In this document: positions 9,120 to 19,947 of the stretch, one piece after another
Layout of the letters: each line of letters opens with the position of its first letter
Numbering within the stretch: position 1 is the first letter of the stretch
From: Nemertoderma westbladi
Lineage: Eukaryota > Xenacoelomorpha > Nemertodermatida > Nemertodermatidae
NCBI GenBank assembly: GCA_032718475.1
Contig: JAUCBJ010007007.1
Span: 64,001 to 109,724 of the forward strand
Direction of reading: 5' to 3'
Length of the DNA stretch: 45,724 nt
Translations under genes and position numbers: made by a program
Notes under the pieces: model-generated
Told to the model about the DNA's origin: nothing
The model's input: only the letters and a program-made list of their open reading frames with translations
Databases searched by the model: none

Positions 9120-9255
9120 TCTTATAAAATTAGCCTACCGGCCGATTTTATAGCAGATGGATAAAATTAGCCTAAACGGCCAATTTTACAGCAAATAAAT
9201 GTCACGGAATAAGTATATAATAAAATTAGCCTAGCGGCCAATTTTATAACAAATA
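9120..9255. repeat. Three imperfect palindromes of one 30-bp motif
   Basis: The motif AAAATTAGCC-N3-4-GGCC(A/G)ATTTTA occurs at about 9126-9151, 9163-9188 and 9221-9247. Each copy is close to self-complementary and is followed by AGC/AACAAATAA-like sequence. The copies lie just upstream of the gag start on the minus strand, in the untranslated leader. In RNA each could fold as a short hairpin with an A/T-rich stem base and GC-rich top. Confidence 0.8.
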
Positions 9256-11544
9256 AATCGGATAACGATATGCGTTATCAAAAGGTAAATTAAATACAAT
9301 AATACGGACTAATTCAGCAATGAACAAAGAAATCGTACGGAATGCATAAATACTTGAGACAGTGGAACCCACAATAATTTTAACTAATACGGTAATGCCT
9401 AACTTATTTATGCAACTTTTCGAACTCACCCACTCCAATAATTCTCCAGAAAAACAGATTCCCAGATAGAAACCGAACGTGAACCTTTCCGTTTTTAACG
9501 TTGCGGACGAAACGCGATTTTCCCAACCAAAGTTGTTGAGTTATCTATCTCCCAAACTTGCTAAACACGGTCTTGCTCCCGTTACAGTCTAGAAATGAGT
9601 TCTGAATCCTGAAAAACAAAAGAGTTAGGTTTTACTTTACGAAAATTTTGTACCGGTACAATATGGTATTTAAACCCTTTTAAACACCGGTATTCAATTC
9701 CAAATATTTTACACGCGGTTCAAATCAAATTTTATTTCCAAAAAATTAGCACTTAGCTAATCAAATACAAAATTTTACCTCAAAATACAAAATTTTCAAA
9801 TAACTTTAGTCCTACCGAACCGTAGTTCAGTAAAACACATTCCTACTATTGGAAGAGACGGTAACAATACCTGCAATATCCTACTGTAAAGTTTGTAAAT
9901 CAAATCATAAATCCGACCTTCTCACCAAAACAGTAAACTCTAAGTAAGCGAATATATTGCAGTATCGATCTCTTATAACCGGTGAGGCAGAAAACAGTCT
10001 ACGAGCAGACAAACTTCGATAAAACAAATCCCGCGCAGCGAATCCTAAAATCAGGCTGACTCACTGACGGACTAAAGGGCTCGTATACTTTGCCGCGGTG
10101 TGATTTATATGGTTGGGCGAAGAGACGCTAGCTAGGTACAGGCAGAGATTTGGAGATGTCTAACTAGCGGGCAAAGCACAGTACGGACAAAGTTAATTTT
10201 ATATATTTCGAGGTGTAAATAATTTCTAACGCGCGTGTGTTAATTCTGAACGGTCAAAGCAGTTTTGCTCCTTCACATATATAATTACTGGGTACGGTGT
10301 GCATTTACGAATATTCTAATTTTGTAACTTGTAGGTCCAATACTCACGAATGATAAGGTTCCTTCCCCTCTTGCATATTTCCAGGACTCAAATTCAGGCA
10401 TAAAGTTAATACTACGCCCAGAATTCGGCAATTTTAGGTACCAGGTCCCTGATACTAAGAAGAGATGTGTTAGTTTACTACTGTAGGCGTACGGGTACTA
10501 ATAGCTATCCTGGCTCCTATCTAGAATTTTAGTCACCCAGGTAGTCCGGGTAACTTCCTATTAGGGCGTTGGCGGGGACACGGTAGATGTTAGTATATCC
10601 CTGATAGCCTCAATTTATTTGCGCCTAGTGTAAACTGCCCTACCGCCTGAACGGTACAATCCCAATTCAGGTGAAAACACAGCAACCCCCCTAGCCTACA
10701 AGTTCTGATGTAATGGACACCGTTGTACGGCAAATAGTCGCACACGCACCTGTACTTAGCAAGAGTTAAGCGTACAGTTTGCTGCACCCTAACCAATGTG
10801 TATGCCTTGTACCGGTGTGCCTACGTCCTATCTGCGTACTAGTATCTGCCTGCGCTCTCCCTCCCCCCGTAGGAATGTGAAGGTCTACTGTGGGTTTTCC
10901 TGAATCAAGACAGTACAGTCCCTATGATGTAATTTTGGGCTTACAGCGTGTCACTACGTCTACCTTTTGATCTTTTGGTCTTATACTTAGGTAGCAAGGA
11001 TCGAACGCTGTCTAACCTTTCAGGCGATGGGCGAATAACTCTAAAATGGTATTGCGGGTTGTCTCTCGTCTACATTCCCGTGATGTTCCCGTTCATTGCT
11101 GCGGCCCGATCTCTAGCCGGCCATCCTGTCCCTGAGTTTGTTCACCGTAGTGAATCCATAGTAAAACAGATAGAAAAGCTGAGAGAATATTCTGACTTTA
11201 TTACAGAAGATACAATTATAATACAATGTAATCTGAGAATAAACTAAGCACGACAGAATATTGATAAGATAATATGTAAGTGAATTGATGTGAATATTGA
11301 AAAACTAATGAACGAATCGCACCTTTATATACTAAATTTGTGCCGCAATCAATCGAGAAAATTCTCGATTGTTCTATAGATTCTAACAAGGTTTTAAAGA
11401 TAGCTATTGGTCCAGCTAATATATAACTTGCACGACATTGGTTACAATCAAATAACTACAGCCTCATTGGTACAGACAAATGCAATTAATTTGTAGCGGT
11501 TAATTTAAATGAGTTGAAATTCTGTACAAAAAATAATTCGCACT

Positions 11545-11625
11545 TACTAGGATTCGAACTCAATACCTACTACACATATAATTTCCAACGCTCTACCGAC
11601 TGAGCTACTGAACCACTTGACCGAT
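11545..11625 (-). other. tRNA-derived sequence (SINE head or tRNA pseudogene)
   Basis: On the minus strand, TAGCTCAGTCGGTAGAGC (a perfect A-box with D arm) is followed about 35 bases later by GAGTTCGAATCC (B-box). Spacing fits RNA polymerase III promoter elements. The acceptor stem does not pair, the T stem has a mismatch and two wobble pairs, and no five-pair anticodon stem forms. So it is not a functional tRNA. A tRNA-derived SINE or a decayed tRNA copy fits best. Its ends are not defined. Confidence 0.5.
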
Positions 11626-11740
11626 AGATGTACAAATGATAGAACCAATACGAATGAGAACTCAAAGCAATCTTTACAAAGTTAATCCGAATAAAATAAA
11701 ATTTTGAAAATCCACGGCATTTAGGGAATATAATTCTATA

Positions 11741-11801
11741 GAAAAGGACTCTTGCTAGCCTCAAAAAACTTCGTAAACGCCGTTCACGTAAGAAGGACTA
11801 A
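11741..11801 (+). pseudogene. C-terminal tail of second coding region, third copy of the family
   Basis: The last 20 codons, coding for KRTLASLKKLRKRR and a further basic stretch before TAA (11799-11801), match the tails at 31514-31669 and 42933-43088. Everything upstream in this copy is missing. Sequence similarity begins abruptly at 11741. An LTR follows 77 bp later, as in the other copies. This is the truncated 3' end of an older member of the same element family. Confidence 0.8.
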
Positions 11802-11878
11802 TTGTTTAGAGTATTTCATATTTTAGAAACTGTGATTTTTTATATTTTATAGAATTAAATCCCATTTTCTGGGAGCTG

Positions 11879-12828
11879 TGTAAAAGCTTTTGCGGACATA
11901 ACAAGTCATTTTTCCCCGCAATGCGCAGTGTAGGTGCTTTAGCGGACATAATAAGTCATTTTTGCTGCAATGCGCATAATACTCTAAAATATTGGAGCTC
12001 AGATGACGAAATCTGTCAGCTGGTTTCCTGTAAACGTGGAACTTTTCTTTGTTCTGCCTAGTCAGCCAATCAGAGCGATTTTCCCTTTATTTCTGACAGA
12101 GGCCTATGGAAAACCGCGCAATGCATTACGGTCTTTGTTTACATTTCTGAGCCTCAGAACCGGCTTAGAATTCTTCTGTACTTCTATTTTGGAAGTTTCA
12201 GACTTTGGCCTAAACATCTGATGGCTTTGATTATAAGAACGTAAATCTATTATCTGACTTACGGTCTTTACATTGCTTGACACATACTGACTGTTCACCG
12301 CATTATTTTACTTCTGTTATTAATTGTTATTGTATTGATGTATATTGCTGATATATTTGGAGAATACCGATGAATAATCATAAAACCCCCCAATCTTCTT
12401 GATTACTGAAGGTGAGAGGAACAGGTTACCGGTAGCAACTGCGACTTAAATTATAGTGGTTTTGTGTGAATTAAATGCTATTTCATAATCCCTACAAGTG
12501 TCAGTTGCGATCTTCCTTATATATGATCAAATTCAGTGACGGTCGGCAGATTAGTGTGCAGTAGTGTGAAGTAGTGTGAAGTCGTGTGAAGTAGTGTAAC
12601 AGATAATAAAGCATCTCCTAAAGAATGCGCTATTTACGAAACTCAGTAGCCATCTAGTTGTGATTAGTATAAGTCATAACTCTGTTTTTATACTTAAAGC
12701 GCCACGTCCTAAAGGAACTGTTAATATTTCCCCGAAAGTAAATATATTTGTCAGAGATTATATAGTAACGATCAATCGAATAATACAGTAGGTCTACACC
12801 GCAATAACTTTCAAGGCACCCGAATCCT
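11879..12828 (+). repeat. LTR of older subfamily, interrupted by LINE
   Basis: It begins TGTAAAAGCTTTTGCGG directly after the purine-rich GGGAGC sequence. The first 450 bp (U3) differ strongly from the LTR at 16522, but from about 12330 the two align well. It carries CCAATCAGAGCG (from 12065), a short GTGTGAAGTA-type tandem array (12555-12598) and AATAAA in GATAATAAAGC (about 12604). Similarity stops after CCGAATCC at 12827, where the RTE-like LINE tail begins. The remaining roughly 170 bp of LTR are not found on the other side of the LINE. Confidence 0.8.
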
Positions 12829-12846
12829 ACTACTACTACTACTAGG
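12827..12846 (-). repeat. (TAC)n / (GTA)n microsatellite tail of the RTE-like LINE
   Basis: TACTACTACTACTACTAGG marks the junction between the interrupted LTR and the 3' end of the minus-strand LINE. Short 3'-terminal microsatellites rather than poly(A) are typical of RTE-type LINEs, and this supports the direction of insertion. Confidence 0.75.
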
Positions 12847-12874
12847 ATCGGCATGCTGCATTGCAGCTGCATTT

Positions 12875-15391
12875 TTAAGAATGCTGTGCCGGCTTGTCAA
12901 CAAAATTGCACCGCCACAACTCCCTATCACCCATGACATTTGCTAGATCATCCGCATCTTTAAGGCCAGTGTCCTTTAAGATGCGTCTCAAGAAAGTCAT
13001 GGGCTGTCCACCATGCTTATTCACTCCATGAGGCTGCCAAAGTACAAGATAATGCACTGGCTGGTCCTCACGGCGAAAGCAATGTCCTGCAAAGCGGAGG
13101 CGATTTTGTTCTAGTGTCAAGCTTGGGGGAACCAATGAGACACCTCCAATGTTATATAGTGTCTGGTTGGAGATGTGTGCATTGTACTTGACACAATGAA
13201 CCCGGCGTAGCATTCTTGTGAATGTGCCATCCAGAGATTTGGTGTCCTCAGCAGTTAGAGCCCAGCATGGACTCCCGTAGAGGAGTACTGGAACTACTGC
13301 TGCTCTAAATAATCGGACCTTAAGTTTCCGATTAATTCTCGGTGACTTCCAAATCCTGGAAAGCCTATTCAAGGCTGCCCATGCCTTTCCCTTACGTATT
13401 CGAAGGTCTTCACCTGACTTCCGGATCCATGATCCCAGGTAACAGAAGTCGTCCACATGCTCAAGCATACCATCCTTTGAGCTTATGCTCATCCGATCAG
13501 AGACTTGCTGAGGACTTTCTAAGTTAACTGTCAGAATTTTGGTCTTTCTGGAGTTAATAAAAAGACCAACACTAGAAGCAGCATGTTCTAATGAGCTGAG
13601 GAGCCGTTGGGCTCCCTCTAATGATTCTGAGAGTACTCCTAAGTCATCAGCAAAGTCTAGATCAGTTAGGTACTTGGCAGGATTTCCTCGACTTCTGGAG
13701 CCAGTAGGTGGAGTTATCATCACCCCATCATCATTATAATGATCTAAGGACATGCGTAGAACATAGTCAACCACAATAATGAACAAGAATGGTGCAAGTG
13801 TGTCTCCTTGGAGGACGCCCCATAACACTTCAAATGGTTCTGTGTCACCGTCAACAGTAGACACAAATGTTGTCGAACCATCGTATACTGATCTGATTGC
13901 TGCAATAATTTCATCAGGAATCCCATATAATGAAAGTATGCTGAACATACGTGAGCGAGGGACTGAATCAAAGGCCTTGAAGAAGTCAACAAAGATAACA
14001 GCCAGATGCCTGTCTTTCTTTTTTGATAACTCTTCAATTATCCTTCTGAGTGCCAAAATGGGCTCCATGGTCCCACGACCTTTACGGAACCCATTCTGAT
14101 TTCCACGGAGCAGTCTCTCAATGGGATCCCTGATGCGATTTAATAGAATCCTATTGTATAGCTTTGCAGCAATCGAGATCAATGAGATTCCCCGAAAAGA
14201 ACCATAGAGTGTTAGGTTGCCCTTCTTGAGAACTGGCACCAACTTATTTGTTTTCATTTCTTGTGGGACTCTTGTTGGTCGGTACATGTCTACTATGATG
14301 GGATAGATGAGCTTTAAACACTCAGGTATTTTAAAGACCTCAGGGGGAACACCATCTACTCCACTGGCACGATTGGTCTTAATGCTCTTTGCAGCAGCCT
14401 TCACTTCTGCAAAGGAGATATCGCCAATGGGAATATCTGGGAGTACAGACTCAGACACTTTTACTTCTATAAAGTTATCAGGCAATACCCTGTCATTATT
14501 GAGGAGCTTTTCAAAGTGGGCTTTCCAACCATTGAGGCGATCGGCTGGTGATTCAGCCTTAACCTTGGTGGTTGGTTGGCTTTTCCGCCCAGTAAGCAGA
14601 TTGATCGATTTCCATGCCTGGAATGATTGCCTGCTGTCGTCAGCATCATTGATGGCATCAACCTGTTGGTTTATTAGCTCCTGTAGATTAGCAGAGTACT
14701 GCCTGTTCAGGGACCTAGATGCAGCCTTAACTGCATTCTTGGCCGCTGTAGTCTGTTCGAGTCGGGACTCTTTCTGCGCCTTATGAAGGTCATTTCGGCA
14801 CTTCTGAATTTTGTTGTCAGTCCAGGGGGCCCTTTTCCTGTTTCGAGGGTATACAGGAACTGTTTCTGCAGCTGCTAACTTAACTGCTTCTGTAAAGGCA
14901 GTATAGCCCTCACAGTGATCTGCCGCCTCAGAGGCAAGAGCCTCATACCTGTTGCTCAGCTGTAGTGTGAAGCTGGATCTCACACTTGGCTGTTGCAACA
15001 GAGAGGACCAGTCATGCCGCGGCAAGGCAGATTTCGTTGTTCTGCTAGCACGCAGACTAAGTCTTACCTTGGCCACAATAAGGCGGTGATCATTGGAGAA
15101 GGGTCGAAGTGTAAATGCATTACAGTCTTGTATAGAGCTCCTGTATTTCCTACGAAACAGAATATGGTCTATCTGGGACTTGTGACCACTGGGTCCACTA
15201 TGAGTCCATAGCTTTCCAGTTCGCTTCTTGAACTGGGTTCCAGCCGAAAACAATCCATTTCCAGAGATAAAATCCTGAAGATGGACAGAATTTCGGTTAA
15301 CACTATTGCTATAGACCCAGGGCGATGTAGGTGATCGATGCAGACTTGCATTAAAGTCTCCCAGGAATGTTAAGAATGCATGCTGATCCAC
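12875..15391 (-). CDS. LINE endonuclease (C-terminal part) and reverse transcriptase
   Basis: 838 codons from the internal ATG. The start covers the endonuclease motif FLGDFNASLH (about residues 9-18) and the SQIDHILF motif (about 75), diagnostic of apurinic-type LINE endonuclease. RT follows, with GFRKGRGTMEP, VDFFKAFDSVPR (catalytic D), LQGDTLAPFLF and the active-site LDFADDL at about 579. The thumb and C-terminus contain LLYGSPCWAL and FAGHCFRREDQP. The GFRKGRGT and FADD pattern and the microsatellite tail point to the RTE group. The true gene begins further upstream in the other frame (16193-15396); the two are separated by a one-base length difference in a T run. Confidence 0.88.
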   Translation of the reverse strand: MDQHAFLTFLGDFNASLHRSPTSPWVYSNSVNRNSVHLQDFISGNGLFSAGTQFKKRTGKLWTHSGPSGHKSQIDHILFRRKYRSSIQDCNAFTLRPFSNDHRLIVAKVRLSLRASRTTKSALPRHDWSSLLQQPSVRSSFTLQLSNRYEALASEAADHCEGYTAFTEAVKLAAAETVPVYPRNRKRAPWTDNKIQKCRNDLHKAQKESRLEQTTAAKNAVKAASRSLNRQYSANLQELINQQVDAINDADDSRQSFQAWKSINLLTGRKSQPTTKVKAESPADRLNGWKAHFEKLLNNDRVLPDNFIEVKVSESVLPDIPIGDISFAEVKAAAKSIKTNRASGVDGVPPEVFKIPECLKLIYPIIVDMYRPTRVPQEMKTNKLVPVLKKGNLTLYGSFRGISLISIAAKLYNRILLNRIRDPIERLLRGNQNGFRKGRGTMEPILALRRIIEELSKKKDRHLAVIFVDFFKAFDSVPRSRMFSILSLYGIPDEIIAAIRSVYDGSTTFVSTVDGDTEPFEVLWGVLQGDTLAPFLFIIVVDYVLRMSLDHYNDDGVMITPPTGSRSRGNPAKYLTDLDFADDLGVLSESLEGAQRLLSSLEHAASSVGLFINSRKTKILTVNLESPQQVSDRMSISSKDGMLEHVDDFCYLGSWIRKSGEDLRIRKGKAWAALNRLSRIWKSPRINRKLKVRLFRAAVVPVLLYGSPCWALTAEDTKSLDGTFTRMLRRVHCVKYNAHISNQTLYNIGGVSLVPPSLTLEQNRLRFAGHCFRREDQPVHYLVLWQPHGVNKHGGQPMTFLRRILKDTGLKDADDLANVMGDRELWRCNFVDKPAQHS

Positions 15392-15395
15392 TCCA

Positions 15396-16193
15396 TCAGT
15401 AGCTGCTTGTAGATTGTGGTAAAAAATTTTCCACCTCCTCTACAGGGGCAACACTAGTTGGAGAGTAGCACACAATCAGAACCACCTTAGGAAACTTCTT
15501 AGCCAGTCTTCCAGAACATGAGAAGTGGCAACGGATGATGCGGTTAGAGATTTGGTCTATTTTGTCCAATGCTGCATGTGCAGTTGGATTCATCAATAGA
15601 CCAATTCCACCATTGCCACTATCATCTGCTGACGCGAGGGCGAGTCGCCAACCGCCCCCAATGTCCTTAATCAGAACCTCATCAGTCTGTCCAGTCTGCA
15701 TTCGGTGCTCTTGAACACCCACTGCGCTAAGAGAAAGCTTATCTGCCAAGGCAGTCAGCTCACCTTGTCGCATTGGGGACCCGAGTGTTAGGGTGTTTAC
15801 TGAGGCTAGTCTTGTGACTTGCCTCAGATTCACCAATGGCTTTGTTGGTCGGGGTGGAACATGAGAGTAGCCTCCAACTCCAGAATCCCTCTCCCCATCA
15901 CAATCTGGCCTTCCTGGTGACCCAGGGTTTGGGCCAGAAAGGTCATCAGGAAAGGGACTCAAAGAATTGTTGGCTGCTCTCTCTCCAGTAGGGGGTGAGA
16001 CAGGCAGCCGGTCAGGAGTTAACTGACGCCTGTGAGGCTGATTGTATCCGGTAATTCCACTGGCCTCTAGTGGCCGGACCTCCGCATTGCTAATGTAATC
16101 CATAGTGGGAGTTGGGGGGTGCTTTTTTGCCGAGTCAGCTCTCGGGGCAAATACCACACCCTGGTTTGCCATTCCACAGGGGGGGTGTCGCAA
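15396..16193 (-). pseudogene. LINE N-terminal region with start of endonuclease (frameshifted)
   Basis: 265 codons. The first 125 are Pro/Ser-rich with no domain I recognise. From about residue 130, SVNTLTLGSPMRQGELTALA begins an exonuclease/endonuclease/phosphatase fold. It contains AVGVQEHRM (metal-binding glutamate), GIGLLMNP and VCYSPTS. The frame leaves the homology at the run TTTTTT (minus strand, about 15423-15428) and stops at 15396. The downstream frame continues the endonuclease. A one-base change in that homopolymer would account for the break, so this copy is probably inactive. Confidence 0.8.
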
Positions 16194-16521
16194 TGGAGTC
16201 AGATATGAGGCCCATCACCCATATCTACTCTGGCGCACATGACCCACCATTTGCTGTTGCAGTTCATCTGCTGGGTCATGCCCTGTACCCTTGCTGCCAG
16301 GTGCAGGTCGCAGTGAAGTGCTCTCAGAGTGGACATGAGAACACTCTACTCCTGACCAGCCATTGGTAGATCACCATCTGCCTGGTCAGGCCATATACCC
16401 CTGCAGCCAAGTATATGGGTCCTTAATCCAGGACCAAGGGCGTCCTTATCCCAGAATGAAGGGGGTCCTAGTTACAGGACCAGATTTGCCCTAGTAAGAG
16501 GGTCTATGCAGCTACAGGTGG

Positions 16522-17682
16522 TGTAAAGGCTTTTGCGTAATTAGCCGGTTATTTTCCCCGTAAAGTACTCTGTAGTTGGTTTAACCGGCATAAAAGGCCG
16601 TGTCCTTACTGTATTGTTGTTTTAGAGGACATAAAAGCCATTTCTTCTGTATGTGTACTTTAGCGGACATGATTAGCAATTCTATGACGCAATAAGCCGG
16701 ATCCTCTTGAAACAGTGTAGATATCATGACGACGGCTAACAGCTGATATTGCCACGTAGAACATCTCTTTGTTCTTTGTTCTCTCTTTGTTCGGTCGACC
16801 AATCAGAGCGTTTTTTGCCTCTGTGTTGGAGATGGTATATAGAAACTAGGGAAGTGAGTCAGTATGTGATTTTTCCACAGCCTACAACACCGGCGTGGAA
16901 CCTCCGTGTTTCAGTCTTTAGCATCAACATTAGTAGGCTTAATTATAGAACGTATATCCGCTATCTTACTCACTGATCATATCAAACTCAGTCACTCATA
17001 ATCATTCATACCTTAACATTACTGCTTTTGCTGTCGGTTATTCATTATATTTGTTGATGAAATATTATATTTGGAATACTGATAAACAATCCGACACCCC
17101 AATCTTCTTGATATACTAAAGGTTAGAGAGACCGGTTACATATAACGATTGCGACTTATATTAAGTGGTTTGAAGTGAATCTAATGCTATTTTATAGGCC
17201 ATACATGTATTGTCTGTTATTCTCTTTGCATGTGACTAAAATTAGTGAAGGTCGGCAGATTGGTGTGCAGCATTGTGCAGCATTGTGTATGATTGTGATT
17301 GATAACGAAGCATCTCCTAAAGAATGCGCCATATACGTGAATCTATAGCCATCCCGTTGCGTCTGGTTTAAGTCATAACTCTGTTTATATATTTAGAGCG
17401 CCACGTCCTAAAGGAACTGTTAATATTTCCCGAAAGTGAATAATATTTGTCAGAGATTATATATATTAAGATCAGTCGAATAATACAGTAGACCTATCCC
17501 GCAATACGATTAGGCTTCCGAATCCAGTCTCCCGGGTATATCCAGCGGGTGAATGATCGCACATAGACTGGTTTCGGCTAATGTAGTGTATCAAATATTT
17601 GTCGTAGGCTAAAGACTATCTATTATCTAGAAGACATCCTAATTTGGCAGGTTAAACTGCTAAAGGTCTGAAAGCGCGAACA
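16522..17682 (+). repeat. 5' LTR of the tandem array (LTR 1)
   Basis: 1161 bp, starting TGTAAAGGCTTTTGCG and ending GCGCGAACA, with TG...CA ends. Boundaries come from comparison with the LTRs at 43167-44324 and 32245-32881: all three share sequence up to AACA and then the outer one departs. The left flank (CAGGTGG, in the LINE) and the right flank of the last LTR (ATTGG) do not match, so no target duplication frames the array. Confidence 0.9.
16767..16866 (+). promoter_or_regulatory. Putative LTR promoter: CTTTGTTC x3, CCAAT, TATA, initiator
   Basis: CTTTGTTC occurs at 16767, 16774 and 16785 (a SOX/TCF-like core, inference). CCAATCAGAGCG starts at 16799. TATATAG lies at 16836-16842 and GAGTCAGT, an initiator-like TCAGT, at 16859-16863. 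Spacing fits a polymerase II core promoter with transcription starting near 16861. In the 3' LTR the CCAAT and CTTTGTTC blocks are kept, but the TATA position reads GTAGATAG. Confidence 0.55.
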
Positions 17683-18030
17683 ATAACGGATATATCGTCT
17701 AATTGCAGGGTAGGCAATAAATACAGTTTAATATTATTCTGGTAAGAACAATAACGGACATAGCTTCTGTATTGCAGTAGGTAATAAAGCTGAAGTACCG
17801 GCAACCGGTACCCAGTAGGCCTGACTACCTAACCACCCGGATCGGTACCTACAGCAGTACAGGTACAGCAGTATTATTCGATTTTGATTATTATATACCA
17901 GTAGGTCTTAATAATTAATCGGGGACGCCTGGTTTTTATTGGGATTATACTTAGGCCTATTTCTGTCAAGTTTTATTTATTTGTAGGCTAATATTGAGCA
18001 GAAGGCGTGTAAGCCTGCTCAGATTGTACA

Positions 18031-18600
18031 GATAATTTGTAGGCTGGACTGTTGTCTAACTGTTGTTAAGTCTGAACGGATTGCAGTGCATGTAGAGCAT
18101 CTGTCCGATAAAATGCTAGTTAGGAACGTAGGGGCTTCAAATGCTGTGAGGTAAACCCCCTTTGAAAGAATAAGTCGTACTACTAGGTTAGAACGCATAC
18201 TAACTAATCATTTCGGAGTCTGCATATACTGTAGTTTATTTAGGCTTGATAGTAGTCTGCCATCGTTTGGTCTGTACTTTGTTTGTGTAGTCTATACAGG
18301 TAGCGTATAATTCTTATTTAGATAATTTGTAGGCTGGATAGTTGTCTGGCTGGTGTTAGGTCTGAGGAAATTTCGGTGTGTGTAGAGTGTATGTCCGATA
18401 AAGTGCCAGTTGGGAACGTAGGGGCTTCCAGTGCTGTGAGGTAAACCCCCTCTGAAAGAATAAGTCGTACTACTAGGTTAGAACGCATACTAACTAACCA
18501 TTTCGGAGTCTGCATATACCGTAGTTTATTTAGGCTTGATAGTAGTCTGTAAGTATTTGGTCTGCATTTTGTTTGAGTAGTCTGTACGCGTAGCGTAATA
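18031..18600 (+). repeat. 290-bp tandem duplication in the leader of copy 1
   Basis: GATAATTTGTAGGCTGGA begins units at 18031 and 18321. Both units share long blocks such as GAACGTAGGGGCTTC, GAGGTAAACCCCCT, and AATAAGTCGTACTACTAGG. The two units differ at more sites from each other than each does from its counterpart in copy 2 (33163, 33454). So the duplication predates the tandem arrangement. Confidence 0.9.
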
Positions 18601-19559
18601 TTTATTATTCAGAGTTTATGCGATTATTCGCAACATTCATATCACCAAGTTTATTCCTACAGTAATTGTGCTTGTTATATATACCGTTACAGTTAAACTA
18701 ACCCCGGTACTACATCAGGGCTGCTTGGCGTAGGTAAAGACTGGAGATTTTATGCTTTGGTCACTCCGGCAGATCCCGTGGTTCTTTTAGCTGTTCAAGT
18801 ATTTTTAACTACTGATTATTTGTTGTACAAGTACTTGTACCTAATTTAGGGTTTAGTGTACAGTGCTTTCCGAAGGTAATTAGCGTGTAGGCAGTATATT
18901 TGTGTTGTAAAGTGGTTAATAGGCACGTTGGTTCTGGTAGACCGCGGTAATTAACTTCTAGGTAGGAACACTCCGTGATACATAACGTAGTACTTATAGC
19001 GATACGGCTATAAGTCGTCAGACGGTGGTATTTTCCTATCTGGACAACGCAGTATATTTACTACTACTTATTATTTTCAAATACCATAGTACCCTGTCCG
19101 TTGTAATAACCAAAATTCTAACCCTTTGTTAGGCTGGTTTGTAGACTTCCTGTAAAATTACCCTAAAAATTCGTATTTGTGTATTTGTAATATTTTGTGT
19201 GTTTATTTAGAGATTGTAATCTCACCCCAAACTGTATGTAATTTGTAGTATTAAGTAACTTAGGTAAATTAGAATTATTTGTTTTAGTGTCCAACAAGTA
19301 GCACTTCACTGAGAGCGCACAGCTTCTGTGTAGTGACTCCCCCCAGAAATAATAACATTTATTTCAAATATTAACAAAAACCCATAAAACGGGTATATAT
19401 ATATTATAAATCAACTCAAACGATTTATAAATAGTAGGCCTGCCATACAACAATTAGGTCTAAATATCAGTTGGACTACTGCTTAAATAACGGTAATCAA
19501 GTAAAGCAAAGTAACCAAGTAACCCTAAAAATTCAGAAATTCAGTTATTCTAAAATAAT

Positions 19560-19820
19560 TGACATACCGGTATTCACAATAGGGCTATTATATATTTATA
19601 GATTTAGGCTGAAATTATACCGGTATTCTGTAATTAGTTATAGTCTGTAATTATACTTATATATATACACTATAAGTGTAAGCTGTATACCGGTATTCAC
19701 GATAGGCCTATTATATATTTATATATAATTGTGCTGGAATTACATACCGGTATCCTGTGACAAACCTAGTCTGTAATAATACTTATATATATACTATAAG
19801 CATACCGGTATTCTAATATA
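19560..19820 (+). repeat. ACCGGTATTC minisatellite upstream of gag, copy 1
   Basis: ACCGGTAT(T/C)C recurs near 19567, 19619, 19690, 19746 and 19804. Between them are AT-rich stretches such as GATAGGCCTATTATATATTTATA and ACTTATATATATAC...TATAAG, which are themselves near-palindromic. The array ends about 130 bp before the gag ATG. Copy 2 has an extra unit. Confidence 0.8.
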
Positions 19821-19947
19821 TTATATATATATCACGCTACACTGAGTAGCAGTATCGGTAATTAATTACTAGGCTAACGGTGATACTGAATTACTAGACT
19901 TGCTTAAACTGTAATATAGCAGTAGGCATTCAACTGTACAAACCAAC

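Larger units (their letters stand above)
9042..11740. other. Non-coding: leader of BEL/Pao element and unassigned sequence
   Basis: No convincing gene is seen. The part next to 9041 is the gag leader of the minus-strand element. It contains three imperfect palindromes (9120-9255). The 5' LTR should lie further right, but no sequence repeats positions 1-170, so I cannot place it. The rest is AT-rich. A 99-codon open frame at 10948-11247 and several shorter ones lack recognisable motifs and are not called. Confidence 0.5.
12829..16521 (-). mobile_element. RTE-like non-LTR retrotransposon (LINE), near full length
   Basis: The element extends from the microsatellite tail at 12827 to the abrupt start of an LTR at 16522. 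It has a GC-richer 5' untranslated part (about 16194-16521), an endonuclease region split by a frameshift, and an RT frame. It inserted into the LTR at 11879. The direct abutment of its 5' end against another LTR suggests later deletion or that the LTR element inserted there. No target duplication was identified. Confidence 0.75.
17683..19947 (+). other. Long untranslated leader of copy 1, with internal repeats
   Basis: About 2.26 kb between LTR 1 and the gag start without a supported gene. It holds a tandem duplication of 290 bp (18031-18600) and an AT-rich array with repeated ACCGGTATTC (19560-19820). Numerous short ATGs precede gag, so gag translation would need a bypass or splicing. I see no clear tRNA primer-binding site right after the LTR (ATAACGGATAT follows). 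Confidence 0.7.

Noticed and set aside
10948-11247. 99-codon plus-strand open frame
   Set aside because: No recognised motif, no neighbouring support and no second copy in the window. It could be chance in AT-rich DNA.
11545-11625. Functional tRNA gene
   Set aside because: The A and B boxes are good, but acceptor and anticodon stems do not form and the T stem has a mismatch.
16581-16802. Antisense ORF of 73 codons in the LTR U3, also at 43226-43447
   Set aside because: It is conserved only because the LTRs are near-identical. It overlaps the promoter motifs, lacks domains and is broken in the other LTR subfamily.
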